Of a DNA stretch of 43,440 bases, positions 8,903 through 17,574 are shown one piece after another. Position 1 is the first letter of the stretch. Each line of letters starts with the position of its first letter. The notes beneath the pieces were generated by a model. The model did not search any database. It saw only the letters and a list, made by a program, of their open reading frames with translations, and had not been told where the DNA came from. Source of the DNA: Methylotenera sp. Lineage in GTDB: Bacteria > Pseudomonadota > Gammaproteobacteria > Burkholderiales > Methylophilaceae. Both the position numbers and the translations under genes were made by a program. The stretch spans positions 1 to 43,440 of the forward strand of contig JABFRQ010000009.1 in NCBI GenBank assembly GCA_013141075.1. Direction: 5' to 3'.

Positions 8903-10679
8903 TGATGCTAATTTAAGCCTGATGCACGTTCATCAAAGCAATATATCATCACAATACCAAGATTTTGTTGTTGATTTATCGCCAAGCCTACTGCTTCAAA
9001 TAATGCGCAGCTACGACTTAAAATCGGCAGATATTTCAGGTGAATATATTTTCGACATTGCTACTGTCAATCAACTTATCGAAACATCTGCATTTATTAA
9101 CGCAAATAGTGCTTTAAATACACTTTTGGAAGGCATGAAACAATGGCCAAAACAATTAAGCTGGCTACAATTTAATCAGCATATTAACAACATGCTCATC
9201 GCATGGCTAAGTGACTACAAAGCAGGCGCAGACTTAGATGCAGCGTTTTTTTTAGCGCGGAACTTACATTTAAAATCCAGTAAAAGCGCAGGTTTTCAAA
9301 GCCTGTTGATGCATTTACTCGCGCGTGCAACCAATCAGCTTGATCAATACAAATTCAATTACATTCAAAATTTTGATTTAGAAACTGGCTTACCAAATCA
9401 AAAACTCATGCTACGCATGCTAGAAAAAAATCTGCATTGGGACACTAAAACCCTACAATTTAGCAGTGCGCATTTAGGCTTAATTTTAATCAATTTAAAC
9501 ATCAATTTTGAAGAGGCTTCTCAGTTAAATGCGGCTTCATCTGATTTAGTATTGGCCTCGATTCAAATAATTCAGCAGCACTTAAGCGATGATGCAACGC
9601 TGTTTCATGTAGGGCCATCTGAGCTGGCTATTATGGTGGGTAACTTAAACTTTCCAGCACAGCTAAATCTCATCACCTCAAAGCTCAGCCACGCGTTTGA
9701 ATCAGAATTGCCATTAGAAAATACCACCTTAATACTAAAACCATTTTTTGGCGCCATTAGCACTTTTAACTCACAAACCAATGCGCTAGCCATGCACGAA
9801 CATGCAAGATTAACCTTGCATCACGCTATTTTAAAAAATGAACAAGTCAAAATATACGATCAACATATCACTTCATCATTTATGAATACGCATTTGCTTG
9901 ATGAAGCGATAATTGAGGCGCTACAACAAAACGAGCTCGCCATTTATTTGCAACCAATTGTGAGCATACCGCATGAAATATGCGGCAGCGTTGAAGTGTT
10001 GTTGCGCTGGCCAAACCAGCAATGGCAAGCTATATCACCCGTTAAACTCATTGATACCATCTACAAAAAAGGGTTTGGCAAAGTATTTATACGCTGGCTT
10101 ATCAATAGTGCGTGCAGGCAATGCGCTGAATTGATGACAGTGCATCGACGTAAAATGTCGCTTACCATTAACTTATGCGGTAAAGATTTATTAGATGCAG
10201 ACCTGCCAGAATTACTCGCACAATCCATTGCACTTTGGGATATTCCCGCAGAATGCTTGGTGATAGAAATTACAGAAAGCGACTTATTGATTGATGAAAC
10301 CTTAGCCATACAAGTCATTGATAAATTTGTGTTATTAGGTTGCAAACTCGCACTGGATGACTTTGGCACAGGCTACTCTTCTATGGCGCGTTTGCGTAAT
10401 ATGCCTATCGATTTTGTGAAAATTGACCAATCTTTTGTGCGCAACATTGCGAGCTCAAAAGAAGACCGCGCTATCGTTCAATCCGTTGTCAAACTGGCGC
10501 ACAGTTTAGGCAAAGCCGTGATTGCAGAAGGCGTAGAAGATTTAGACTGCCTGAACATACTGCAAGAAATGAAATGCGAAAAAATACAGGGTTATTACTA
10601 CGCAAAGCCTATGCCATTTGATGATTTTATTGTTTGGCTAGGCAAATTTGAAGCCACGAAAGCCAGCGCATCAGCCTAA
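8895..10679 (+). CDS. Degenerate GGDEF - intact EAL cyclic-di-GMP phosphodiesterase
   Basis: It is predicted to hydrolyse c-di-GMP to pGpG. The 594-residue protein has an unrecognised N-terminal region (1-150) and a GGDEF-like domain (about 180-330) that starts DLETGLPN. At the active-site turn it reads HVGPSELAIM (H238-M247) instead of GGDEF, so it cannot be a cyclase. The C-terminal EAL domain (about 335-585) has the catalytic residues: E367 in EVLLRW, the NLCG Asn, EITES, D488-D489 in DDFGTGYSS, KIDQSF, AEGVE and QGYYYAKP. No membrane segments are seen, so it is cytoplasmic. Its ATG lies inside the end of the HD-GYP gene (8-base overlap), which implies a joint operon. Confidence 0.92.
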   Translation: MVNDANLSLMHVHQSNISSQYQDFVVDLSPSLLLQIMRSYDLKSADISGEYIFDIATVNQLIETSAFINANSALNTLLEGMKQWPKQLSWLQFNQHINNMLIAWLSDYKAGADLDAAFFLARNLHLKSSKSAGFQSLLMHLLARATNQLDQYKFNYIQNFDLETGLPNQKLMLRMLEKNLHWDTKTLQFSSAHLGLILINLNINFEEASQLNAASSDLVLASIQIIQQHLSDDATLFHVGPSELAIMVGNLNFPAQLNLITSKLSHAFESELPLENTTLILKPFFGAISTFNSQTNALAMHEHARLTLHHAILKNEQVKIYDQHITSSFMNTHLLDEAIIEALQQNELAIYLQPIVSIPHEICGSVEVLLRWPNQQWQAISPVKLIDTIYKKGFGKVFIRWLINSACRQCAELMTVHRRKMSLTINLCGKDLLDADLPELLAQSIALWDIPAECLVIEITESDLLIDETLAIQVIDKFVLLGCKLALDDFGTGYSSMARLRNMPIDFVKIDQSFVRNIASSKEDRAIVQSVVKLAHSLGKAVIAEGVEDLDCLNILQEMKCEKIQGYYYAKPMPFDDFIVWLGKFEATKASASA

Positions 10680-10706
10680 TATTCCCTACATTATACGCGT
10701 ATCAAA

Positions 10707-10723
10707 CAGCGTATAATACGCTG
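10707..10723 (+). promoter_or_regulatory. 17-base palindrome containing a TATAAT hexamer upstream of queD
   Basis: The sequence has perfect 8-base arms around a central A (CAGCGTAT-A-ATACGCTG) and includes TATAAT at 10712-10717, a good -10 box. A transcript from it would start about 26 bases before the queD ATG. No convincing -35 is seen. It could be an operator overlapping the promoter, or a hairpin after the EAL gene that lacks a T-run. Confidence 0.45.
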
Positions 10724-10749
10724 CTCGTATTTAAATTAAAGTCATTCTC

Positions 10750-11190
10750 ATGCAGATTACCACCCGCCTAGAATTTGATGCAGGGCATCGTATTCCTTGC
10801 CATAAAAGTCAATGTAAAAGTTTACATGGGCATCGTTATGCAATAGAAATTACTTTGTCTGGCGACATTATTAAAAGTGAAAATACCTCAGAAAATGGCA
10901 TGGTGATGGACTTTTCAGATGTAAAAGCCATTGCTAAATCTGCCGTGGTAGATGTGTGGGATCATGCATTTTTGGTGTATCAGCACGATACAGAAGTGTT
11001 GAATTTTTTAAATACGCTAGCCAACCACAAAACCGTAGTATTCCCCACCGTGCCAACCGCAGAAAACATGGCTGCCGAAGCTTTTAAAATACTCAAAAGC
11101 AAGTATCACGACACTTATAGCAACCATTTAAAACTTGAAAAAGTGCGGCTGTATGAAACGCCAAACAACTGGGCAGATGCGCTAAGTTAA
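10750..11190 (+). CDS. queD: 6-carboxy-5,6,7,8-tetrahydropterin synthase QueD (PTPS family)
   Basis: It converts 7,8-dihydroneopterin triphosphate to 6-carboxytetrahydropterin, the second step to queuosine and other 7-deazaguanines. The 146-residue protein has the zinc histidines in FDAGHRI and LHGH, with the catalytic Cys in the CKSLHGH motif. It also has the WDHAFLV aspartate-histidine pair, PTAENMA, and the C-terminal LYETPNN glutamate that anchors the pterin. The length fits the longer PTPS-I type (E. coli QueD is about 120). The ATG follows AT-rich DNA with a TATAAT at 10712. QueG, the last dedicated enzyme of the same pathway, is about 8.3 kb away. QueC, QueE, QueA and Tgt are not in the window. 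Confidence 0.93.
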   Translation: MQITTRLEFDAGHRIPCHKSQCKSLHGHRYAIEITLSGDIIKSENTSENGMVMDFSDVKAIAKSAVVDVWDHAFLVYQHDTEVLNFLNTLANHKTVVFPTVPTAENMAAEAFKILKSKYHDTYSNHLKLEKVRLYETPNNWADALS

Positions 11191-11220
11191 TGTTTATAGG
11201 GGCGGAATCAATTTCACCTA

Positions 11221-11252
11221 TTACACCTTAATTTAGTTACACCTTAATTTAG
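11221..11252. repeat. Two tandem copies of a 16-base unit
   Basis: TTACACCTTAATTTAG occurs twice, head to tail, at 11221-11236 and 11237-11252, and is followed by a partial third start (TTAGAC). It lies in the gap between queD and the convergent rmlB gene, beside the large inverted repeat. Confidence 0.8.
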
Positions 11253-11268
11253 TTAGACTAAAAAACCT

Positions 11269-11334
11269 GTCATTGCGAGCGTAGCGCGGCAATCTACGTA
11301 TTATTTTAGATTGCCGCGCTACGCTCGCAATGAC
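11269..11334. repeat. Perfect 28-bp inverted repeat (REP-like GTCATTGCGAGC element)
   Basis: Arms at 11269-11296 and 11307-11334 are exact reverse complements, with a 10-base AT loop. The GTCATTGCGAGC...GCAATC core matches a widespread intergenic repeat seen in many proteobacterial genomes; that comes from general knowledge, not a search. It lies between the convergent queD and rmlB genes. It has no T-run, so it may halt transcription only weakly, or protect 3' ends. Confidence 0.85.
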
Positions 11335-11368
11335 GCAATAATCACTTCTTAGCTATCTTGTTGAACCA

Positions 11369-12454
11369 TCAAGCCATTTCTTCACCACGCTCCACATAAT
11401 GTTTCGCAACCCAATGGCGATAATCGCCACTCGTTACATTCGCCACCCATTCTTGATTTTCTAAATACCAATTAACAGTTTTTTCAATGCCCGTTTCAAA
11501 GGTTTCTTGTGGTTTCCAGCCTAGCTCGCGGGCGATTTTAGTTGCATCAATCGCATAACGTTGGTCATGCCCTAGCCTATCTTCAACATAAGTGATTTGG
11601 TCGGCGTAAGGTTTGCCATCTGCGCGTGGTTTTTTAGCGTCTAACATTCTGCATAAGGTTTTGACCACGTCAATGTTCGGTTTTTCATTCCAACCGCCCA
11701 CGTTATATACTTCGCCCACTTTACCCGCCTCTAATACGCGTCTAATCGCTGCACAATGATCTTCTACAAAGAGCCAGTCGCGAATTTGATGTCCAGTACC
11801 GTAAATCGGTAACGGCTTGCCTGCAAGCGCATTGTGTATCACCAATGGAATCAATTTTTCAGGAAAGTGATGTGGGCCATAATTGTTTGAGCAATTAGTC
11901 GTTAAAGTTGGCAAGCCGTAAGTGTGATGGTAAGCCCGCACTAAATGGTCAGAAGCAGCTTTTGAGGCTGAATATGGGCTATTTGGCGCGTAAACATGTG
12001 TTTCAGTAAAGGCGGCATCATCTTTTCCTAGCGAACCATACACTTCATCGGTTGAAACATGTAAAAAGCGAAATGCGTTTTTATCAGTTTCTTTGAGGTT
12101 TCCCCAATACGCACGCACTGCTTCTAACAAATGAAATGTGCCGACTACATTGGTTTGAATAAAATCTTCAGGGCCATGAATTGAGCGGTCTACATGGCTC
12201 TCAGCAGCAAAATTGACAATCGCGCAAGGCCGATGCTCGGCCAATAGTTGATCTAAAAGGCTTCTATCACCAATATCGCCATGCACAAAAACATGGTGCG
12301 GGTTGTGTTGAATATCGGTCAAGTTTTCTAAATTACCTGCATAGGTTAATTTGTCAAGATTCACCACCGTGCCCAAGCCCTGCTTCACCCAAGCCAGCAC
12401 AAAATTAGCGCCAATAAACCCCGCGCCACCTGTCACAATAATTGTTTGCTTCAT
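11369..12454 (-). CDS. rfbB: dTDP-glucose 4,6-dehydratase
   Basis: It converts dTDP-glucose to dTDP-4-keto-6-deoxyglucose, the second step to dTDP-rhamnose and other deoxysugars of surface polysaccharides. It is an extended SDR enzyme: GGAGFIG nucleotide loop at the N-terminus, STDEVYG with the catalytic Asp-Glu pair, YSASKAASD with the active-site Tyr and Lys, and [14 protein letters not shown] in the substrate region. The start is set at the ATG of MKQTII (12454), preceded by AAGG at good spacing. An upstream ATG (12472) would add six residues. It comes 31 bases after miaA on the same strand, so it is likely the last gene of the mutL operon. No rfbA, rfbC or rfbD is nearby, which is unusual for this gene. 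Confidence 0.94.
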   Translation of the reverse strand: MKQTIIVTGGAGFIGANFVLAWVKQGLGTVVNLDKLTYAGNLENLTDIQHNPHHVFVHGDIGDRSLLDQLLAEHRPCAIVNFAAESHVDRSIHGPEDFIQTNVVGTFHLLEAVRAYWGNLKETDKNAFRFLHVSTDEVYGSLGKDDAAFTETHVYAPNSPYSASKAASDHLVRAYHHTYGLPTLTTNCSNNYGPHHFPEKLIPLVIHNALAGKPLPIYGTGHQIRDWLFVEDHCAAIRRVLEAGKVGEVYNVGGWNEKPNIDVVKTLCRMLDAKKPRADGKPYADQITYVEDRLGHDQRYAIDATKIARELGWKPQETFETGIEKTVNWYLENQEWVANVTSGDYRHWVAKHYVERGEEMA

Positions 12455-12485
12455 GCTATTTACCTTAATCATTGATATGTCATTA

Positions 12486-13448
12486 TTATACTTTATGCCG
12501 CATAAACTGGTTTATTTCGCTCAACACCAATGCGTTCAAATTTTCATCTAAGCAATCCAACTCGATCGTATCATCCATACCGCGCGACATACCTCTCAAC
12601 CATGTAAGCTGACGTTTTGCTAATTGGCGCGTGGCAAATATACCTCTATCTCGCAATTCTTCTAAATCATAGTCGCCATTTAAATACTCTAAAGCCTGAC
12701 GATAACCTACACAGCGCATAGAGGTTGACTCAGGCGTCAGTGTTGGATACTTCGCAACTAAAGCCTTCACCTCCTCTACAAAACCTGCTTGCAACATTTG
12801 CTCAAACCTAAGCGCAATGCGGTCGTGCAACACTTTACGGTCACTTGGCACTAAGGCGATTTTAAGTAAATTGTAAGGTAAAACCTCAGCAGTTTGTTTG
12901 GCATAAAGCGCAGACATTGCCTCGCCCGTAATTTCAAACACTTCCAGAGCGCGCTGAATACGCTGCGTATCATTCGGCTCTAACCGCGCCGCCGTGATAG
13001 GGTCAATTAAAGCCAACTTCTCATGCATAGCAGGCCAACCAATAAATGCTGCGCGTGCATCCAGCCTTGCACGTATTGCTTGGTTCGCTTCTGGTAAGCC
13101 GCTTAACCCTTCTTGCAAGGCCTTAAAATACAGCATCGTACCGCCGACTAATAACGGAATCTTGCCGCGCGCGGTAATATCCGCCATTAAACGCAAAGCA
13201 TCGGTTCTAAAATTAGCCGCAGAATACGCGTTGGTCGGCTCAATAATATCGATTAAATGATGCGGCGCAATAGCCAAAGTTGCCGCATCGGGCTTGGCCG
13301 TGCCGATGTTCATATCTTTGAACACCAAAGCAGAATCTACGCTAATGATTTCAACGGGAAGCTTTGAAATAAGGTCTACCGCCACACCAGTTTTACCGCT
13401 GGCGGTTGGGCCCATAAGGAAAATTGCTGGTGGTAATGGCTTGACCAA
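12486..13448 (-). CDS. miaA: tRNA dimethylallyltransferase
   Basis: It adds the isopentenyl group to A37 of tRNAs that read UNN codons. Motifs seen are the P-loop GPTASGKT, the [18 protein letters not shown] segment (the usual family form is SVDSxQVYxxMDIGTAKP), [11 protein letters not shown], and the C-terminal [11 protein letters not shown] region that contacts the tRNA. I set the start at a TTG (13448-13446) because AGGA lies eight bases before it and homology begins a few residues later. The open frame runs 19 codons further up, but that extension overlaps the preceding methyltransferase and has no RBS. It gives 320 residues, the usual size. It lies in the operon mutL - methyltransferase - miaA - rmlB. 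Confidence 0.94.
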   Translation of the reverse strand: MVKPLPPAIFLMGPTASGKTGVAVDLISKLPVEIISVDSALVFKDMNIGTAKPDAATLAIAPHHLIDIIEPTNAYSAANFRTDALRLMADITARGKIPLLVGGTMLYFKALQEGLSGLPEANQAIRARLDARAAFIGWPAMHEKLALIDPITAARLEPNDTQRIQRALEVFEITGEAMSALYAKQTAEVLPYNLLKIALVPSDRKVLHDRIALRFEQMLQAGFVEEVKALVAKYPTLTPESTSMRCVGYRQALEYLNGDYDLEELRDRGIFATRQLAKRQLTWLRGMSRGMDDTIELDCLDENLNALVLSEINQFMRHKV

Positions 13449-13477
13449 ATTACACGTCCTAAATTTTTTGCACTTTA

Positions 13478-14116
13478 TTACTTGCTTAGGCAACGGAAAT
13501 AACAATAATTAAATTGCTGCACATTGCCGCCTGGCGTGTGATGCAACACTTTTTCATGCGAAATAAGTGTAAATGAGTCACCTAATTCGGCCTGCAGACC
13601 TTTGGCGCTGTAACGCACCGTATCTAAGCCACTGCACTTCAATGGGCCATCTTCGGCAAATGTGGCGATAATAACGTGGCCATTGGGTTTAAGCGCATGC
13701 AAAATATTTTGAATATAGGTTTTTCTATCATCCGCCGAAGTTAAAAAATGAAACACTGCTCGGTCGTGCCAAACATCGAAACTGTGCGCTGGCAATGTGG
13801 CTTTGGTAATATCTGCCACCAGCCAATGCACTTGTTCGGCGCGTGATTCTAAGCGATTTTTAGAGGCTAATAATGCTTTTTCTGAAATATCTAACACAGT
13901 TATATTTTTGTATCCGTTTAACAATAAATCGTCCACAAATATTGAAGCGCCACCGCCCACATCAATAATCGCAGCCGATTGATTTACACCCGTTTTTTGC
14001 AAAAAACGCATCGAATCTTCCGCATGCGATTGATACCAACTTACCGCATCAACAGGCTTTGTTGCGTACACTTGATCCCAGTGCGCTTTGGGTTCAGTAG
14101 CATTTTGATTTGACAT
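13478..14116 (-). CDS. Class I SAM-dependent methyltransferase, substrate unknown
   Basis: The 212-residue cytoplasmic protein has the Rossmann-type SAM fold: motif [10 protein letters not shown], the acidic end of strand 2 in VLDIS, and VADIT, followed by [14 protein letters not shown] (post-I/motif IV). The early [18 protein letters not shown] segment is typical of a family of short methyltransferases found widely in proteobacteria. Its substrate I cannot name (thiopurine- or tellurite-type enzymes have similar folds). The start is the ATG at 14116, just one base after the mutL stop. Its RBS GAGG is inside the last codons of mutL, so translation is coupled. The longer frame to 14152 has no RBS. 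Confidence 0.85.
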   Translation of the reverse strand: MSNQNATEPKAHWDQVYATKPVDAVSWYQSHAEDSMRFLQKTGVNQSAAIIDVGGGASIFVDDLLLNGYKNITVLDISEKALLASKNRLESRAEQVHWLVADITKATLPAHSFDVWHDRAVFHFLTSADDRKTYIQNILHALKPNGHVIIATFAEDGPLKCSGLDTVRYSAKGLQAELGDSFTLISHEKVLHHTPGGNVQQFNYCYFRCLSK

Positions 14117-14117
14117 A

Positions 14118-15962
14118 TTATTTACCTCGCATAAACATCTTATCCAAGTCACTCATACTTACTTGAAACCAAGTCGGGCGGCCGTGGTTGCACATGCCGC
14201 TACGTTCCGTGGCTTCCATATCGCGGAGTAAGGCGTTCATTTCGGTGATGGTTAAAATACGGTTGGCGCGCACGGCTGCGTGGCAGGCCATGGTGCCTAG
14301 CAGCTCGTTTCTGCGTTCTGTGAGTGCGCGGCTGGCGCCGTATTCGCGTAAATCTTTGAGCACATCGCGGGCTAACTTTACGGCATCGGCATTTTGTAGC
14401 ATGGTGGGTACGGCGCGTACGGCAAGCGTTGTGGGCGAAAGGATGGCAATATCAAAACCGAGCTGGCTTAAGCTAGAATCGTTGCTGGATAAGACTTCTT
14501 GCACAGTGGCTACTTCTAATCTATCCGCATTAAAACTCACTGGAATGAGCAATGGCTGCATGCTAACGGCGTTGTCATCTAACGCGTTTTTGAGTTGCTC
14601 GTACATAATGCGTTCATGCGCGGCATGCATATCTACCACCACCAAACCTGCGGCATTTTGCGCCAAAATATACACGCCGTGAATTTGCGCAACGGCGAAA
14701 CCTAAAGGAAAATCATTTTGTGTGCGATTTACTTCATCATTAACATCAAAAACAGCATCGCCAGCACCCGCATAGATACTGGCTCGCAGGGCATCTGTAT
14801 TTAGATTATTTTGAGCAGAATTTAAGTCATTACCAAATAATGTTTGGTAAAAACCATTTTCTTGCTTGGCTTGCAAGTTAATTTGCGCTTGATACGCTGG
14901 GTAATTTGCACCTTGAAACGTGCTGTTGCCAAACGGATTAAACGCCGCTTGATTTGCCGTGGCCGCGTTTGAAACACCCGTTGGCGTGGCAAGTGCTTTG
15001 TGTAACGAATGAAAAATAAAACGGTGAATGGCTTGTCCATCTCTAAACCTAACTTCGGTTTTACTTGGGTGCACATTCACATCCACCAAAGTGGGGTCTA
15101 GCTCTATAAACAGCACAAATGCTGGGTGGCGGTCATGGTGTAACACGTCTTGATACGCTTGACGAATGGCGTGGGCAATCAGTTTATCGCGCACAAATCG
15201 GCCATTGACGTACACATATTGCGTGTCGCGGCTATTGCGGTTAAACGTAGGCTTGGCGGCCATGCCCCATAAACGCAAACCTGCGGCTTGCTCATCAATG
15301 CTAATGCTTTCTGCCGCGAATTCTGCGCCTAATACTTCACTAAAACGCTTTTCTGGCGCACTTATGGCATAGCGGCACAAGGCTCTGCCGTTGTGCTGCA
15401 GCATAAAAGATACGTCGGGGCGTGATAACGCTACGCGCTCAAAAGCCGCTTCGCAATGACCAAACTCAGTGCCTTCAGTTTTTAAAAATTTACGGCGCGC
15501 GGGCGTGTTGAAATATAAATCATTGACTTCAATAATCGTGCCAGCGTCTAATGCGGCTGGCTCAAGCGGCGCTATTTCACTGCCTTCTGAGGCAATGCGC
15601 CATGCGTGTTTAGTGTCGCGTGCGCGGCTAGAAATCTGCGTGCGTGAAATTGAGGCAATGCTCGCCAGCGCTTCGCCCCTAAAACCTAAACTGGCAACAG
15701 CTTCTAAATCTTCTAAACTAGCAATTTTGCTGGTGGCGTGGCGTGTGAGCGCTAAATTTAAATCTTCTTTGGGAATGCCAGCGCCGTTATCTGCCACGCG
15801 CAATTGCTTAACGCCGCCTTGCACAAGCGACACTGAAATATCTGTGCTACCCGCATCTAAGCTATTCTCCAGCAACTCTTTAAGCGCAGAGGCTGGGCGT
15901 TCTACCACCTCGCCCGCGGCGATTTGGCTGATGAGTTGGTCTGGCAAGAGTTGAATGCGCAT
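14118..15962 (-). CDS. mutL: DNA mismatch repair protein MutL, endonuclease type
   Basis: It couples MutS mismatch recognition to strand removal. The 614 residues start with the GHKL ATPase: IAAGEVVERPASALKELLENSLDAG is split over motif I, followed by DNGAGI, RHATSKI and GFRGEAL. A variable linker (about 330-430) follows, then the C-terminal dimerisation domain. That domain has the nuclease metal motif D-M-H-A-x2-E-x4-E (D444, H446, E450, E455) plus ACHAAVRA and CNHGRPT (commonly CPHGRP). The protein should therefore nick DNA itself, as in Neisseria and unlike E. coli MutL, and a MutH is not expected. It is the first gene of the operon and is 43 bases from the divergent SUV3-like helicase gene. 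Confidence 0.96.
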   Translation of the reverse strand: MRIQLLPDQLISQIAAGEVVERPASALKELLENSLDAGSTDISVSLVQGGVKQLRVADNGAGIPKEDLNLALTRHATSKIASLEDLEAVASLGFRGEALASIASISRTQISSRARDTKHAWRIASEGSEIAPLEPAALDAGTIIEVNDLYFNTPARRKFLKTEGTEFGHCEAAFERVALSRPDVSFMLQHNGRALCRYAISAPEKRFSEVLGAEFAAESISIDEQAAGLRLWGMAAKPTFNRNSRDTQYVYVNGRFVRDKLIAHAIRQAYQDVLHHDRHPAFVLFIELDPTLVDVNVHPSKTEVRFRDGQAIHRFIFHSLHKALATPTGVSNAATANQAAFNPFGNSTFQGANYPAYQAQINLQAKQENGFYQTLFGNDLNSAQNNLNTDALRASIYAGAGDAVFDVNDEVNRTQNDFPLGFAVAQIHGVYILAQNAAGLVVVDMHAAHERIMYEQLKNALDDNAVSMQPLLIPVSFNADRLEVATVQEVLSSNDSSLSQLGFDIAILSPTTLAVRAVPTMLQNADAVKLARDVLKDLREYGASRALTERRNELLGTMACHAAVRANRILTITEMNALLRDMEATERSGMCNHGRPTWFQVSMSDLDKMFMRGK

Positions 15963-16005
15963 AGTGGTGGTTATTTTACCTGTTTTAAGTTAAATTCTTG
16001 AGAAT

Positions 16006-17541
16006 ATGAAATCAAACAATGTAGATTTAACGCAATCTGACTATATCAACAGCTTCAGCCATGCTCGCGCTATAAAACGGCATCATCATTTTTACTTAGG
16101 GCCAACCAATTCAGGGAAAACGCATCACGCTTTAATTGCACTGCAAAATGCTAAATCTGGCGCTTACTTAGCGCCTTTACGCCTGCTTGCAATGGAAATT
16201 CGTGATCGATTAGTAGCCGCGGGCGTGCCATGCAACTTAATCACTGGCGAAGAACGCATACTAATGGACGGTGCGCAACATACGGCTTCTACCATTGAAA
16301 TGATGAACCCAAGCAGAGTGGTTGATGTAGCCATTATTGACGAAATTCAAATGCTGCAAGACCCAGACCGCGGCAGCGCATGGACAGCCGCGCTGGTTGG
16401 CGTGCCTGCAACGCAAGTGTTTGTGTGCGGCTCAACGGCCGTTACAGCACCATGTTTAGCGGTAGTTGAAGCGATGCTAGAAACCCATGAAACTACCTAT
16501 TTAACGCGCATGACACCGCTTGTTTTAGAAGATGAAAGCCTATGTGGCAAGCGCTACAGCCGCCAAAAACTCAAGCCTAAACTACAAAAAGGCGATGCAA
16601 TTATCGCATTTAGCCGCAAAGATGTACTCACTTTTAGCGCACGCTTTCGCCAATGGGGGTTTACCGTGGCAAGCATTTATGGCGCACTTTCACCTGAAGT
16701 ACGCCGCACAGAATCTATGCGATTTTGTAGTGGTAAAGCTGATATTTTGGTAGCAACCGATGCGATTGGTATGGGCTTAAATTTGCCAATACGCCGCGTA
16801 ATTTTTTCTAACATTCATAAGTTTGATGGCGTTGCTTCGCGCAACTTAAATGCAACCGAGGTGCGCCAAATTGCTGGGCGCGCAGGGCGATTTGGTATTT
16901 ATGATACAGGCTATGTGAGCGTGCTTGAGAACAGCGAGCTAATTCATATTGAACATATGCTAAGCGTTGATGATACGTCAGATTTAACCAAACTACCCGT
17001 TAGCATTAGCTTTGGCCAAATTGGCGAATTAGCGATAAAATTGCACACAAGAAAAATCGCTGAAATTTTAAGTTATCACCAGCAACGAACAAAGTTTGAC
17101 TCAGCGTTATTTTCGCAAACATCGCTCAACACACAAATTTCGCAAGCCATACTGGTAGATGAATACGCGCCAAATATGGCATTAAAAGACAAGTACATTT
17201 TTGTTTGCGCGCCAATTTCGCTCAATGTAGCGTTTGAAAAAGATTATTACTTGCTGTGCTTGCAAAGCGTGGCAGATTCCAAAGTACGGCACTTGCCTAC
17301 TCCACCTAGCTGGCTAGAATCCAGCAGCCCAAAACACTTAGAAGCGGCGGAGTTGTTAAGCCATAATCTAAGCTTATACGCTTGGTTGAGCTTCAAGTTT
17401 CCGCAGATTTTTGTGGGTGGAGATTACGTAAAAAACTTACGAAGCCAAGTAAGCCGCTACATAGAAAGCGCCCTACTCACCCAAGCGGGCTATGGCGATA
17501 CTACGCGAGAAGTAGATTATTTAATGGCAAATAGAAGGTAA
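16006..17541 (+). CDS. SUV3-like ATP-dependent RNA helicase
   Basis: The protein is a close structural match to the mitochondrial RNA helicase SUV3 (Ski2-related superfamily 2), which unwinds RNA for a 3' exonuclease. Motifs are Walker A GPTNSGKT (32-39), motif II DEIQ (112-115), GSTAV for motif III, and SIYGALSPEVRR. ATDAIGMGLNLPIRRVIF (about 250-267) and motif VI QIAGRAGRFG (288-297) follow. The C-terminal LSLYAWLSFKFPQIF segment fits the SUV3 C-terminal domain. There is no signal or membrane segment, and at 511 residues it is shorter than the eukaryotic proteins. ATG 16006 follows a TTGAGAAT stretch. Its neighbours give no direct clue to its role. RNA helicase is the secure part; the cellular substrate is not known. 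Confidence 0.88.
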   Translation: MKSNNVDLTQSDYINSFSHARAIKRHHHFYLGPTNSGKTHHALIALQNAKSGAYLAPLRLLAMEIRDRLVAAGVPCNLITGEERILMDGAQHTASTIEMMNPSRVVDVAIIDEIQMLQDPDRGSAWTAALVGVPATQVFVCGSTAVTAPCLAVVEAMLETHETTYLTRMTPLVLEDESLCGKRYSRQKLKPKLQKGDAIIAFSRKDVLTFSARFRQWGFTVASIYGALSPEVRRTESMRFCSGKADILVATDAIGMGLNLPIRRVIFSNIHKFDGVASRNLNATEVRQIAGRAGRFGIYDTGYVSVLENSELIHIEHMLSVDDTSDLTKLPVSISFGQIGELAIKLHTRKIAEILSYHQQRTKFDSALFSQTSLNTQISQAILVDEYAPNMALKDKYIFVCAPISLNVAFEKDYYLLCLQSVADSKVRHLPTPPSWLESSSPKHLEAAELLSHNLSLYAWLSFKFPQIFVGGDYVKNLRSQVSRYIESALLTQAGYGDTTREVDYLMANRR

Positions 17542-17574
17542 CTGGTTAATATTTATGCAGTAAATATTCAAAAT

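Noticed and set aside
13449..13505. Longer N-terminus of MiaA from ATG 13505
   Set aside because: It overlaps the methyltransferase stop and lacks an RBS, while the TTG at 13448 has AGGA eight bases upstream and fits homology.
14822..15076. 84-codon minus-strand ORF inside mutL
   Set aside because: Out-of-frame shadow in the linker part of mutL; very basic composition, no RBS.
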